DNA of 64,000 nucleotides from Endozoicomonas montiporae CL-33 (GTDB lineage Bacteria; Pseudomonadota; Gammaproteobacteria; Pseudomonadales; Endozoicomonadaceae): NCBI RefSeq assembly GCF_001583435.1, contig NZ_CP013251.1, positions 4,105,215 to 4,169,214 of the forward strand, read 5' to 3'. Shown piece by piece: positions 56,312 to 64,000 of this stretch (position 1 is its first letter; each line of letters starts with the position of its first letter). The notes under the pieces were generated by a model. It saw only the letters and a program-made list of their open reading frames with translations, ran no database searches and was not told where the DNA came from. The position numbers and the translations under genes were made by a program.

Positions 56312-57925
56312 ATGATTTTACGTGCATTCATACTTTGCTTTACAGCGACTAACCTATTATCCAACTCAATTTATGCAGACAACCTGGATAACTATTGCAC
56401 CACTGTTGCTCATCCTGCTCAGAAAGTTAGTCAATACTGCTCTGGAATCATCATTCCTGCAAGCAAAACCCGTAATTTTCAGGGTGAACGACTGCTGTGT
56501 AGTAATGCTTCCGACCGTAAAATCCGCCACCCTGTCGATTTCGACGAAGAGGCATGGCGGGACAAACTTGCGACAGACCGGCAGGGTGCGTTTGAGATGC
56601 TACGCACGCTTCCTGATCCTGTATGGCAAGGCACACTGAAATACAAAAGTCATTTAAATTGGTCCTGGCAGGATTGCCAGAAAGTTACCGACGCTGAAAA
56701 ATGCGGAACAGAGCAACACTGCAAAACCGTTACGAACCGGTTAGGAGAGCGAGAAAAGAAGTGTAAAGACAAATCCAAAACCTGCTACGTTGACATTGAT
56801 ATTCATGAGTCTGTTTTTTGCAGCCATGAAAAAACTGACTATGAAATCAGGTATCTCAAGTCCAGCGAGTCAGAATGGAATCCTGAGCACGATCATTTCA
56901 CAGATCGGCTTGCAAATGGTTATGATCTTCTGCCAGGAGAAGAGGAAACCGTTGTCGTCGATAATGGTGCGGACTTGCTGGGAAGCAGACGGCTTGCGCC
57001 CAAAGTATATTTCAAAAACCAGCGCAACCAATACATCATCACGATGCTGGATACTCCGCCATTTACTAAAGACAACCTCTACTGTCAGCAGCGTTCTCAA
57101 TACACAATCGGTTTTTCATTGATGGCAAAAGCACGAATACGCTCACGCTCCGGCAACGATTTTTCAATACCTGCCGCTCACGATGGAGCTCCTCTGGAAG
57201 CTTTAATATGGCAAAGTGCCCGTGATCAGACAGGTAAACGAAAAGATAAAGGCTACCCGGCAGTATTACAGGTACAAGACTACTCTGCCAAAGCCATGCA
57301 TGAGTTTGCTGATGATACGGATAATACTTTCAAACACATCGTATTACGTATTCAACTATATGAAAAAACCCCGTTTGGCATTCTGCCGTGGGCAACTTCC
57401 ACTCAATACACTCAGGAAGCCAAAGCAGTTACCGCCACTCTGAATGCCCTTTCTGACGAGCAAGCTATCCGACGATCCGCCCTTTGGCAGATCAATCTGG
57501 CTAACCAACTCCTGCATCCGGATAAAAATCTCTACAGGGTATTTGTTCCCTGGTTTGTTTATTATCCCGCCCGGTTAGTTTTTTCTTCTGAAGCCCTTAG
57601 CTACGAATACCAACTCAAACCAGCTACAAATTACAAACTGTCAGTAACGACATACCAAAAAGGCTTGTCGATTTATCATCAATCTTGTGAAGATGAGCCC
57701 AATGCATGGGATTGCCAGTTTTATGCCGGTTGGGGCTGGTTCAGTCCTAACCGGTATGAGCATAATTATTATTCAGATAACAGTCTGGACATCACTTTCA
57801 CTACCGAAAGTGATGTCAACCTTCGAACATGGTGGCCTGTTATATGGGCCACCATTGGCTGGCTGGATGAGCTCGCAATTGCGACTTCAGTGTGGGTATT
57901 AATCACAAGAAACAACCTGCCCTGA
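56312..57925 (+). CDS. Secreted Cys-containing protein (537 aa), unknown function
   Basis: The start ATG 56312 (MILRAFILCFTATNLLSNSI) gives a signal peptide cleaved near YADN. The mature part has a Cys-rich segment (WQDCQKVTDAEKCGTEQHCK, KKCKDKSKTCYV, ESVFCSHEK) suggesting disulfides in the periplasm or outside the cell, then mostly beta-like sequence, and near the C-terminus TWWPVIWATIGWLDELAIAT, a possible membrane helix. It follows the split gene by six bases, so expression has probably been affected by the nested IS. I recognise no family; an exported partner of the upstream protein is a reasonable inference. Confidence 0.7.
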   Translation: MILRAFILCFTATNLLSNSIYADNLDNYCTTVAHPAQKVSQYCSGIIIPASKTRNFQGERLLCSNASDRKIRHPVDFDEEAWRDKLATDRQGAFEMLRTLPDPVWQGTLKYKSHLNWSWQDCQKVTDAEKCGTEQHCKTVTNRLGEREKKCKDKSKTCYVDIDIHESVFCSHEKTDYEIRYLKSSESEWNPEHDHFTDRLANGYDLLPGEEETVVVDNGADLLGSRRLAPKVYFKNQRNQYIITMLDTPPFTKDNLYCQQRSQYTIGFSLMAKARIRSRSGNDFSIPAAHDGAPLEALIWQSARDQTGKRKDKGYPAVLQVQDYSAKAMHEFADDTDNTFKHIVLRIQLYEKTPFGILPWATSTQYTQEAKAVTATLNALSDEQAIRRSALWQINLANQLLHPDKNLYRVFVPWFVYYPARLVFSSEALSYEYQLKPATNYKLSVTTYQKGLSIYHQSCEDEPNAWDCQFYAGWGWFSPNRYEHNYYSDNSLDITFTTESDVNLRTWWPVIWATIGWLDELAIATSVWVLITRNNLP

Positions 57926-57981
57926 GGGTAGCTGCAGGCAAAAACATCCCATCATCATCCCCTCAATCCTCTGTTCGTGGT

Positions 57982-58008
57982 GGATTCCCACCTCCGTGGG
58001 AATGACGG
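57982..58008. repeat. Partial copy of the interspersed palindrome
   Basis: GGATTCCCACCTCCGTGGGA then ATGACGG matches the right half of 38330-38394, and similarity continues through the following ~40 bases (CTGGTGTTTTCTGTATTGCC for CTGGTATATTCTGCCTTGCC). It lies just downstream of yqeB (minus strand). Confidence 0.65.
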
Positions 58009-58052
58009 TAAGCTGGTGTTTTCTGTATTGCCACTCCCCTAGGAGGCAGGAC

Positions 58053-59666
58053 TTATACCAAATTGTTTTTTAATACTAAAATCGCTTCCAGCACACCACC
58101 GGCAATGGCTCTGGCTTTATCCGTTGTTGTTGTATGATCCACCGACGCCCCTCTTGGATCAACATCACCCACCTTGAAGTGTTCACTCACTTCGAGCCCG
58201 GGGTTTACCATACCACGCACCTTGCCTGCGATCTGGGTAATAAGCGGTTCTGCATCTTCACCTACGGTGGCAACCGTTTGTCCTTCCGTGACTAAATCAC
58301 CAATCTTCACCAACGGTGTTATCACGCCAGCACAGGGAGAACGTAACACCCGTTCTTCATCATAACCACCGATCATACCCGGCTTTCCGGTATCAGGCTT
58401 TGCCTGACCGGTATAAATAATTCGACCCAGATCATGCCCACGACAGGTTTCAACCACGGCATCCACATCATCACCCGCCGTGAAACCCGGACCTAATCCC
58501 AGTGTCACAGGTGCCATATCTTTATGTGTACCGAGATTGCGTTTGGCCAGAATGGCATCAACAACCACAGCCGGTTTCAACTGTCGTAAAGAAGCCGCTT
58601 CCGGATCAGCCATCACCGCTATCTCACGCTTTGCAGTGATTTTCAGAGCATCAGCCACCGAACGGGCTTTTCTTCCCATAACCCCTTCAACACTGATCAT
58701 CTCATCGTCGTTAACCAACGCCTGGGCAAAAGCAATATTGGTACGAACAACGGTGGGTTTAGCTATATCCAGCATAATCACGTCGTAACCGCTGTTATGC
58801 AGTTTCAATGCAGTGCCTGTTGCCAGATCACCGGCACCACGAATCACAATCCGCTTTCCCAGAGCATCCTCAACCGTGTCCCCCATGGGTACCGGCTTTT
58901 TATGGTGACCAATGGCCAGTATTTCCGACATGATGCTGACGGCTATTTCTTCCGGCGTTTCAGCACCCAGATCCAGTCCTACCGGGGTTCTTACTTCATT
59001 AAAACGATCCAGTGAAATACCGCTTTCCAAAGCTTTGGTTCTCAAGGTGGCAACCTTTTTCCGGCTTGCCAGCTGCCCTATGTGTCTGGCATCGGTTTTC
59101 AGTACGGTATTTAACGCTTCAATATCTTCATGGTTTGTGGCGATGACCACCTGAGTGTCAGCGTTAATGGAGGTTTTCTCGATCGCATCAGCAATGGTAT
59201 CGCCCTCAACCAGACGCGTGTATTCAGGAAACCGCCCGGCCTGCAGGTTAGGTTTCCATGAATCGGCTACGGTCGTTGCAAAACCGAGTCTCGCTGCAAG
59301 GTGAGCAACCGCCTGATTCACATGCCCCGCACCAATCAGCAACAATTGTGGTTTGACATTGTGAACATCAATAAACACTTTCATCGCCCCGCAGCAATCC
59401 ATACCCATGGCATTTTTGCCATTGCGGGACAAGCTGGCATCCACCATCCGCGACTGACCGGTCTTAATGGCAGCAACGGCTTCACTGATGACATGACGTT
59501 CAACCATTCCACCACCGACAGTGCCGGTTGTTTCACCACTGTCTTCTACCAGCAGCTGGGCATTGTGGCGTGGTGCCGAACCACTGGTTTCAATAATGGA
59601 AGCAATGGCAAAAGGTGTATGGCTATCTGACAACTCAGCCGCTCGTGAGAAAACATTATTGGTCAT
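58053..59666 (-). CDS. yqeB: YqeB, selenium-dependent molybdenum hydroxylase system protein
   Basis: 537 aa (E. coli YqeB 541). The N-terminal ~250 residues resemble XdhC/CoxI maturation proteins (SAPRHNAQLLVEDSGETTGT, MGMDCCGAMKVFID, Rossmann LLLIGAGHVNQAVAHLAARL). The C-terminal half has a second Rossmann region (KRIVIRGAGDLATGTALKLH) and the EF2563-type domain (LGPGFTAGDDVDAVVETCRG to GKVRGMVNPGLEVSEHFKVG). Proteins of this type accompany selenium-containing molybdenum hydroxylases and are thought to help insert sulfur/selenium or cofactor. Its start codon overlaps the yqeC stop, so the two are coupled. The last residues (ILVLKNNLV) differ from the duplicated fragment at 45366 and may be altered. 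Confidence 0.88.
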   Translation of the reverse strand: MTNNVFSRAAELSDSHTPFAIASIIETSGSAPRHNAQLLVEDSGETTGTVGGGMVERHVISEAVAAIKTGQSRMVDASLSRNGKNAMGMDCCGAMKVFIDVHNVKPQLLLIGAGHVNQAVAHLAARLGFATTVADSWKPNLQAGRFPEYTRLVEGDTIADAIEKTSINADTQVVIATNHEDIEALNTVLKTDARHIGQLASRKKVATLRTKALESGISLDRFNEVRTPVGLDLGAETPEEIAVSIMSEILAIGHHKKPVPMGDTVEDALGKRIVIRGAGDLATGTALKLHNSGYDVIMLDIAKPTVVRTNIAFAQALVNDDEMISVEGVMGRKARSVADALKITAKREIAVMADPEAASLRQLKPAVVVDAILAKRNLGTHKDMAPVTLGLGPGFTAGDDVDAVVETCRGHDLGRIIYTGQAKPDTGKPGMIGGYDEERVLRSPCAGVITPLVKIGDLVTEGQTVATVGEDAEPLITQIAGKVRGMVNPGLEVSEHFKVGDVDPRGASVDHTTTTDKARAIAGGVLEAILVLKNNLV

Positions 59667-60483
59667 TATTACATCCAGAAAGAGAGGGTGTGTTAATACT
59701 GTCCAGCCAGGGTTCAGGCTGTGAGAAACTACTTAAAATCGTCGTGTAAATGGAAGGAGAGCCTGCCATGACTGCCAATGCCAATGTCCGGCCCTGTTGT
59801 CTTTGTTCCTGTGTATCCAGCTGGTTCAAACACCAGATTCGTTTGCAGGTCTTCAGATTAAGGTTATTTTTTTCGGGGTTAGACTGAACCTGTTTAAACA
59901 AGCCCTCTGGCGAGTTAATAAGTGCTGACACCGCCGTGTGATTAATTCTTTCGTTAATACCCAGTCCGGTAATGTTTCTGAACTGTTCAAGTCGATGCAC
60001 TGTGTTATCTGTTACAGGCGCATCAATACCTTTCCAGCCCGTCACCCCGATCATTACCTGACAGCCTTCCGGCAATACAGGCTCATTATCAGCTGGCGCT
60101 TTCAAGGGGTGATGCCTTGAACCATCCGCCTCTATCAATATATTGTCGTACAATTGGTGCTTAATCAGTTCAGCGGGCAAATCAGCCGGAATACCCGACA
60201 GTTTCCTTGGGTTTTCACAGAGCATACCGGCAACGGTAATAGATGCTGCTTCGGGTGGACTGTTGTAAAGTACCCTGGCATCCCTTGCTGTAATCACCCG
60301 GTCAGCAGTGTCTGAAAAACCGTCAATATCAGGGTGATAAATGCGTGTTGTGGTTGTTAACAACACTTTTCGACCCGATTGCTTCAGCAATCGGGCCAGA
60401 TGTTGCAAAAAGCTGGTTTTTCCACCGGCACCGGTTGCTGCAATTATCCGGTCTTTGTCTGAATTTATGCCTGGGATCATCAC
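59656..60483 (-). CDS. yqeC: YqeC, selenium-dependent hydroxylase accessory protein
   Basis: A 275-aa P-loop protein: AATGAGGKTSFLQHLARLLK (Walker A-like, residues 15-34), TTTTRIYHP and LIEADGSRHHPLKAPADNEP (Walker B region). This is the YqeC family, always found near selenium-dependent molybdenum hydroxylase genes. The two adjacent Met codons at the start (MMIPG) leave a three-base uncertainty. It overlaps yqeB by 11 bases. It diverges from mocA with only 34 bp between the start codons, whereas these genes are co-directional in E. coli. Confidence 0.87.
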   Translation of the reverse strand: MMIPGINSDKDRIIAATGAGGKTSFLQHLARLLKQSGRKVLLTTTTRIYHPDIDGFSDTADRVITARDARVLYNSPPEAASITVAGMLCENPRKLSGIPADLPAELIKHQLYDNILIEADGSRHHPLKAPADNEPVLPEGCQVMIGVTGWKGIDAPVTDNTVHRLEQFRNITGLGINERINHTAVSALINSPEGLFKQVQSNPEKNNLNLKTCKRIWCLNQLDTQEQRQQGRTLALAVMAGSPSIYTTILSSFSQPEPWLDSINTPSLSGCNNDQ

Positions 60484-60517
60484 ACACCATTACCTGAGCC
60501 ATGGAGTAGTAAAATTA

Positions 60518-61108
60518 ATGGATACGAAACTGCACCACTGTGAGTGCCTTATTGCAGCAGCAGGCCTGTCTTCCCGAATGGGGGAATGGAAAGCCATGTT
60601 GCCTTTTGGCGCTTCAAATCAAACTATTCTCGATTGCAGTATTGCCAATGCGTTAAATTGCGTGTCCAACGTTATTCTCGTTACCGGCCACCGTGGCGAA
60701 GAACTCTTTGAACGATATAAAAACAATAAGCGCATTCAAATCATTCATAATCCAGACTATAAAAAAGGCTTATTCAGCTCTTTGCAAACCGGCATACAAC
60801 AAGCCACCTCTGATTATTTATTTATTTCCCATGGCGATATGCCATTCATTTCAGAGGAAGTATTTAGCCTTCTTTATAACAACAGGGCTGATGATATTCT
60901 TTTCCCAAGCTATCAAGGCAAAGCCGGTCATCCTGTACTTTTAAATCATCGCTATTATGACTACATTTTGAATGCACCGGTTGATAGTCATATGAAATCG
61001 TTATTAACAGCACTACCCCATCGTTTTATTTCTGTAAACACCAATCGTGTTCATCTGGATATTGATACACCTCAGCAGTATCAATATCTTTGCAATAAAG
61101 CTCTTTAA
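60518..61108 (+). CDS. mocA: Molybdenum cofactor cytidylyltransferase MocA
   Basis: A 196-aa nucleotidyltransferase that adds CMP to molybdopterin to form the cytosine dinucleotide cofactor used by xanthine dehydrogenase-family enzymes. The signature LIAAAGLSSRMGEWKAMLPF (residues 10-29) and the metal-binding SHGDMPFIS are present. The start ATG 60518 (MDTKLHHCECLI) is preceded by GGAG; the frame stays open upstream but that part overlaps yqeC. The enzyme matches the need of XdhA for the cytosine cofactor. The length is normal for MocA (~190 aa). Confidence 0.88.
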   Translation: MDTKLHHCECLIAAAGLSSRMGEWKAMLPFGASNQTILDCSIANALNCVSNVILVTGHRGEELFERYKNNKRIQIIHNPDYKKGLFSSLQTGIQQATSDYLFISHGDMPFISEEVFSLLYNNRADDILFPSYQGKAGHPVLLNHRYYDYILNAPVDSHMKSLLTALPHRFISVNTNRVHLDIDTPQQYQYLCNKAL

Positions 61109-61493
61109 TTTTAGTGACATACGTCAATAGTTAAGTGTCGTTATCAATTTTTGCAATCGATTAATTATCAGATTGATAGCGATCACCCGGCTCTTATCAT
61201 AATGACGAGCATCTGCTTTTTTCAACCTTTCAAATGCAAATTGTTTTTATTTACTGCAACCGGGTAAAAACAAGCTGTCTTTTAATATGAGTGTTTTCCG
61301 AAGTCGTTTTTTTTAAATAAATCTTACCTTTGTTGCTTCAGGTCAAAAACTCCCATCGAACACACCCTTTCTGATCCTTTTCGTCGCTTTCTGTGAAAAA
61401 CTGGTCTGGTTCATGCATTACTGTGATCAGTGACAGCCGTTTGTACCGGTAAAACGTGATGAAAAAACAAAACCGGCATCCATTAAGTCACCT
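61109..61493. other. Gene-free AT-rich region upstream of ygfK
   Basis: About 385 bp without a credible gene. It is AT-rich and presumably contains the ygfK promoter. I looked for a sigma-54 site like that before ygeW and found none with the correct GG-N10-GC spacing. Confidence 0.5.
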
Positions 61494-61700
61494 GGAGGCT
61501 GTCCGAGAATAGCGTCCGTAGCGAGGACGGCAGAAAATTGAGGATGAAGAATTGGTTTTGTGAGGAGAATAGCAAGCTATTTGACGAACAAAAGCGATTA
61601 TTAAGACCAATTTGCTGTCGCCGCACGACGGCATGGATGCCGGAGCTAGGGCAACGCAGGAGCAGTTGCCGGTAGGGCAGACTATTCTCGGACAGCCTCC
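61494..61700. repeat. MITE-like element, family C, copy 2
   Basis: GGAGGCTGTCCGAGAATAG and inverted CTATTCTCGGACAGCCTCC bracket 207 bp that match 31784-31992 closely (shared GACGGCATGGATGCCGGAGC). It has inserted 49 bp upstream of the ygfK start, between the likely promoter region and the ribosome binding site, and would be transcribed as a long hairpin leader. Confidence 0.8.
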
Positions 61701-61749
61701 TAGAGAAACCATTAAACGGGCAATAAACAAGCCGTATAAGGAGAAGTCA

Positions 61750-64000
61750 ATGGGCGATATTATGCGTCCCGTTCCGTTTCAGGAAATGCTGAATCGAATT
61801 CACGGGGAATATCATAAAAACCAGTCCTTGTTTGGCATAAAAGCAGATCAACTCTTCAGAAAGAAAAACAGCCAGAAGGTGAGCGTGTGTTCCGAAACCG
61901 CTACCACTGCTGTTGGTCCGGCAGCGGGTCCACACACACAGCTGGCTCAGAACATCATCACCTCATGGGTTGCCGGTGGCCGTTTTATTGAACTGAAAAC
62001 CGTTCAGATCATGGACACCCTGGAAATTGAAAAGCCCTGCATCGATCCGGACGACGAGTGCTACAACACCGAATGGTCCACTGAATACACCCTGCCAAAA
62101 GCCTACGACGAATATCTTAAGTCCTGGGTTATCCTGCATGTTTTGCAATCTCTGTTCGACCCGACTCTGGGCGACAAGCAGGAAAAGAACTTTATTTTTA
62201 ACATGAGCGTGGGTTATGACCTGAAAGGTATCAAAACACCACGTATGCAGACCTTCATCGATGACATGATGGACTGCAGCAACCATGAAAACTTTGACGC
62301 TTATAAAGAGTCCATCAAGCAATGGCTGCGCGAGCCTGAAGTGATGGCTACGTTCCAGCACAAGGGGCGCATTGAATCACTGGAACAGCAGATTGACGAA
62401 ATCTCTCCGAAGATCGTTCAGTCCGTCACCCTGTCTACCATGCACGGTTGCCCTCCTCATGAAATTGAAGCGATCTGCCAGTACATGCTGACAGTGAAGC
62501 GCATCGATACGTTTGTAAAACTCAACCCGACCCTGCTGGGCTATCAGCGCGTTCGCGACATTCTTGATCAGCGTGGCTTTGATTACATTGGTCTGAGCGA
62601 AGAGGCTTTCAGCCACGATCTGCAAATGACCGACGCACTGCCCATGCTGCACCGTCTGCGTGACGTAGCTGCTGAAAAAGGCCATCACTTTGGCGTCAAG
62701 CTCTCTAACACACTGGGCTGCATAAACGATAAAGGTCGTCTGCCTGGTGATGAGATGTACATGTCCGGTCGTGCACTGTATCCACTGACCATCAATCTGG
62801 CTGCCATTATTGCTGACGAATTCAGTGGTCAGCTGCCTATGTCCTACTCCGGTGGTGCATGGAAAGGCAACATCGCCAACATCTTCAACACCGGTATCCG
62901 CCCGATCACCATGGCCACCGAGATGCTGAAGCCCGGTGGCTATATGCGTCTGCGTGACTGTGCCAATGCTCTGGAAGAGTCTCACACCTGGGACATGAAA
63001 GAAGTCGATGTACAGGCATTGAAACAGTTAGCCGAACACGCTCTGACTGATGACGAATACACCAAGAAAAGCTGGCACGAGACACCTCGTAAAAAAGAAG
63101 GCGCTTCTCCACGGTTTGACTGCACCATCGCCCCCTGTAAAGAAACCTGCCCTATTGGACAGGATGTGCCTGAATACATTCAGAATGTTGCCCGTGGCGA
63201 TTATCAGGGCGCACTCAGCCTGATCTACGACAAGAACCCACTGCCCGGCATTACCAGTCACATCTGTGATCACCAGTGCATGACCAGCTGTACCCGTAAG
63301 GATTACGAAGGCTCTATAAAGATTCGCGACATGAAGCGAATTGCTGTTGAACAGGGCTGGGAACAGTACAAATCAGAATGGAAAAAGCCCAGCCAGATCT
63401 CACAGGCCCGTTGTGCTGTGATTGGCGCAGGCCCCAGTGGTTTGTCAGCGGCCTACTTACTGGCACGTGCCGGCTTCCCTGTTGTGGTGTTTGAAAAAGA
63501 GCGCGATGCGGGCGGTATCATTCGTAACGTTCTGCCTAACTTCCGTATCCCTGCCGAAGTCATTCAGCAGGACATCGATTTTGTCAGAGCACACGGCGTG
63601 CAGTTTGAATTTGGCTGCGACCCTGACATCAACGCCCCTATGCTGAAAAACGTGGGTGGTTTTGACTACGTGTTCATGGGCGTAGGCGCAGAGAAAGGCA
63701 ATCACATGCCACTGGAAGGCGACCGTTCCCGTCTGCTGCCTTCACTGTCCTTCCTGAGAACCTTCAACAGCAAGCCTGAAACCATTGCCCTTGGCAAGCG
63801 TGTTGCCGTTGTCGGTGGTGGTAACACCGCTATGGACAGTGCAAGAGCTGCACTGAAGATGCCTGGTGTTGAAAAAGTCACTGTCTTCTATCGCCGGACA
63901 GAGCATGAAATGCCAGCGGATCGTGAAGAATATCACAACGCTGTTGCAGACGGTGCCGAGTTCCACTTCCTGACCAATCCTGAGCACATGACCAAAACCG
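61750..64000 (+). CDS. ygfK: YgfK, putative selenate reductase/oxidoreductase (partial, runs off the window)
   Basis: An uninterrupted frame of 750 codons from ATG 61750 (MGDIMRPVPFQEMLNRIHGE), with AAGGAG eight bases upstream, runs to the window end; the family is ~1030 aa. The N-terminal ~430 residues contain SVTLSTMHGCPPHEIEAICQ (dihydroorotate-dehydrogenase-like barrel). Then the GltD-type 4Fe-4S region follows: CTIAPCKETCPIGQDVPEYI and CDHQCMTSCTRKDYEG. The FAD dinucleotide motif is VIGAGPSGLSAAYLLARAGF, and the second nucleotide motif VVGGGNTAMDSARAA leads to TVFYRRTEHEMPADREE. In E. coli it is annotated as a putative selenate reductase subunit; in purine catabolism it is proposed to be a flavo-iron-sulfur oxidoreductase acting with the xdh enzymes. 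Confidence 0.9.
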   Translation, partial: MGDIMRPVPFQEMLNRIHGEYHKNQSLFGIKADQLFRKKNSQKVSVCSETATTAVGPAAGPHTQLAQNIITSWVAGGRFIELKTVQIMDTLEIEKPCIDPDDECYNTEWSTEYTLPKAYDEYLKSWVILHVLQSLFDPTLGDKQEKNFIFNMSVGYDLKGIKTPRMQTFIDDMMDCSNHENFDAYKESIKQWLREPEVMATFQHKGRIESLEQQIDEISPKIVQSVTLSTMHGCPPHEIEAICQYMLTVKRIDTFVKLNPTLLGYQRVRDILDQRGFDYIGLSEEAFSHDLQMTDALPMLHRLRDVAAEKGHHFGVKLSNTLGCINDKGRLPGDEMYMSGRALYPLTINLAAIIADEFSGQLPMSYSGGAWKGNIANIFNTGIRPITMATEMLKPGGYMRLRDCANALEESHTWDMKEVDVQALKQLAEHALTDDEYTKKSWHETPRKKEGASPRFDCTIAPCKETCPIGQDVPEYIQNVARGDYQGALSLIYDKNPLPGITSHICDHQCMTSCTRKDYEGSIKIRDMKRIAVEQGWEQYKSEWKKPSQISQARCAVIGAGPSGLSAAYLLARAGFPVVVFEKERDAGGIIRNVLPNFRIPAEVIQQDIDFVRAHGVQFEFGCDPDINAPMLKNVGGFDYVFMGVGAEKGNHMPLEGDRSRLLPSLSFLRTFNSKPETIALGKRVAVVGGGNTAMDSARAALKMPGVEKVTVFYRRTEHEMPADREEYHNAVADGAEFHFLTNPEHMTKT

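Noticed and set aside
60410..60445. Possible sigma-54 site CCGGCACCGGTTGCTGCAAT upstream of mocA
   Set aside because: The GG to GC spacing is one base off and it lies in the yqeC P-loop coding sequence.
61963..63987. Several long minus-strand frames at the right edge
   Set aside because: They are antisense shadows of ygfK, whose plus-strand frame is open from 61750 to the window end with clear FeS and FAD motifs.

Overview
The window looks like a piece of a gammaproteobacterial chromosome from an animal-associated, IS-rich, host-interacting lineage. Endozoicomonas or a close relative is my best guess. The guess rests on the surA-pdxA-rsmA-apaH core order, the density and variety of insertion sequences, several large secreted proteins of unknown function and a eukaryotic-like SET-domain protein. 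No rRNA, tRNA or CRISPR array was seen.

Layout. 1-4800 is core: the surA end, pdxA, rsmA, apaH (apaG is absent between rsmA and apaH) and a lone pilC. 5305-13838 holds two tandem giant secreted paralogues on the minus strand, with almost identical N-terminal thirds and diverged C-terminal parts. 14212-27656 is a purine/urate-type catabolic block: a xanthine/urate permease on the minus strand, then ygeW-dpaL-ygeY-hyuA-xdhA-xdhB-xdhC as one likely operon behind a good sigma-54 promoter, then the sigma-54 activator ygeV. 27625-58050 is about 30 kb of accessory DNA. It contains a SET-domain gene broken by an IS4-type element, IS3, IS630, ISKra4, ISAs1, IS1380, IS1634, ISNCY and IS1182 elements or remnants, several MITEs, a gamma-glutamyltransferase gene broken by ISKra4, and four further secreted-protein genes, one of them split by an IS inside an IS. 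58053-64000 resumes the catabolic block with yqeB-yqeC (minus) and mocA-ygfK (plus). These belong to the selenium-dependent molybdenum-hydroxylase set that accompanies xdhABC/dpaL/ygeY/hyuA in other bacteria.

How the genes work together (family knowledge plus inference). The permease imports xanthine or urate. XdhABC, a Mo/FAD/2Fe-2S hydroxylase matured with help from YqeB, YqeC and MocA, together with YgfK, carries out redox steps on the purine. HyuA opens a ring, YgeY and YgeW process the ureido/carbamoyl intermediates, and DpaL converts 2,3-diaminopropionate to pyruvate and ammonia. YgeV would drive the sigma-54 promoter. Compared with Escherichia coli, xdhABC is appended to the hyuA end of the ygeW operon, yqeBC is inverted relative to mocA, and 30 kb of mobile and effector-like DNA separates the two halves. 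A near-identical 3' copy of yqeB lies inside the insertion.

The mobile elements are unusually readable. In six cases I could define the element ends and target duplication, and in four of those I could rejoin the interrupted reading frame by eye.
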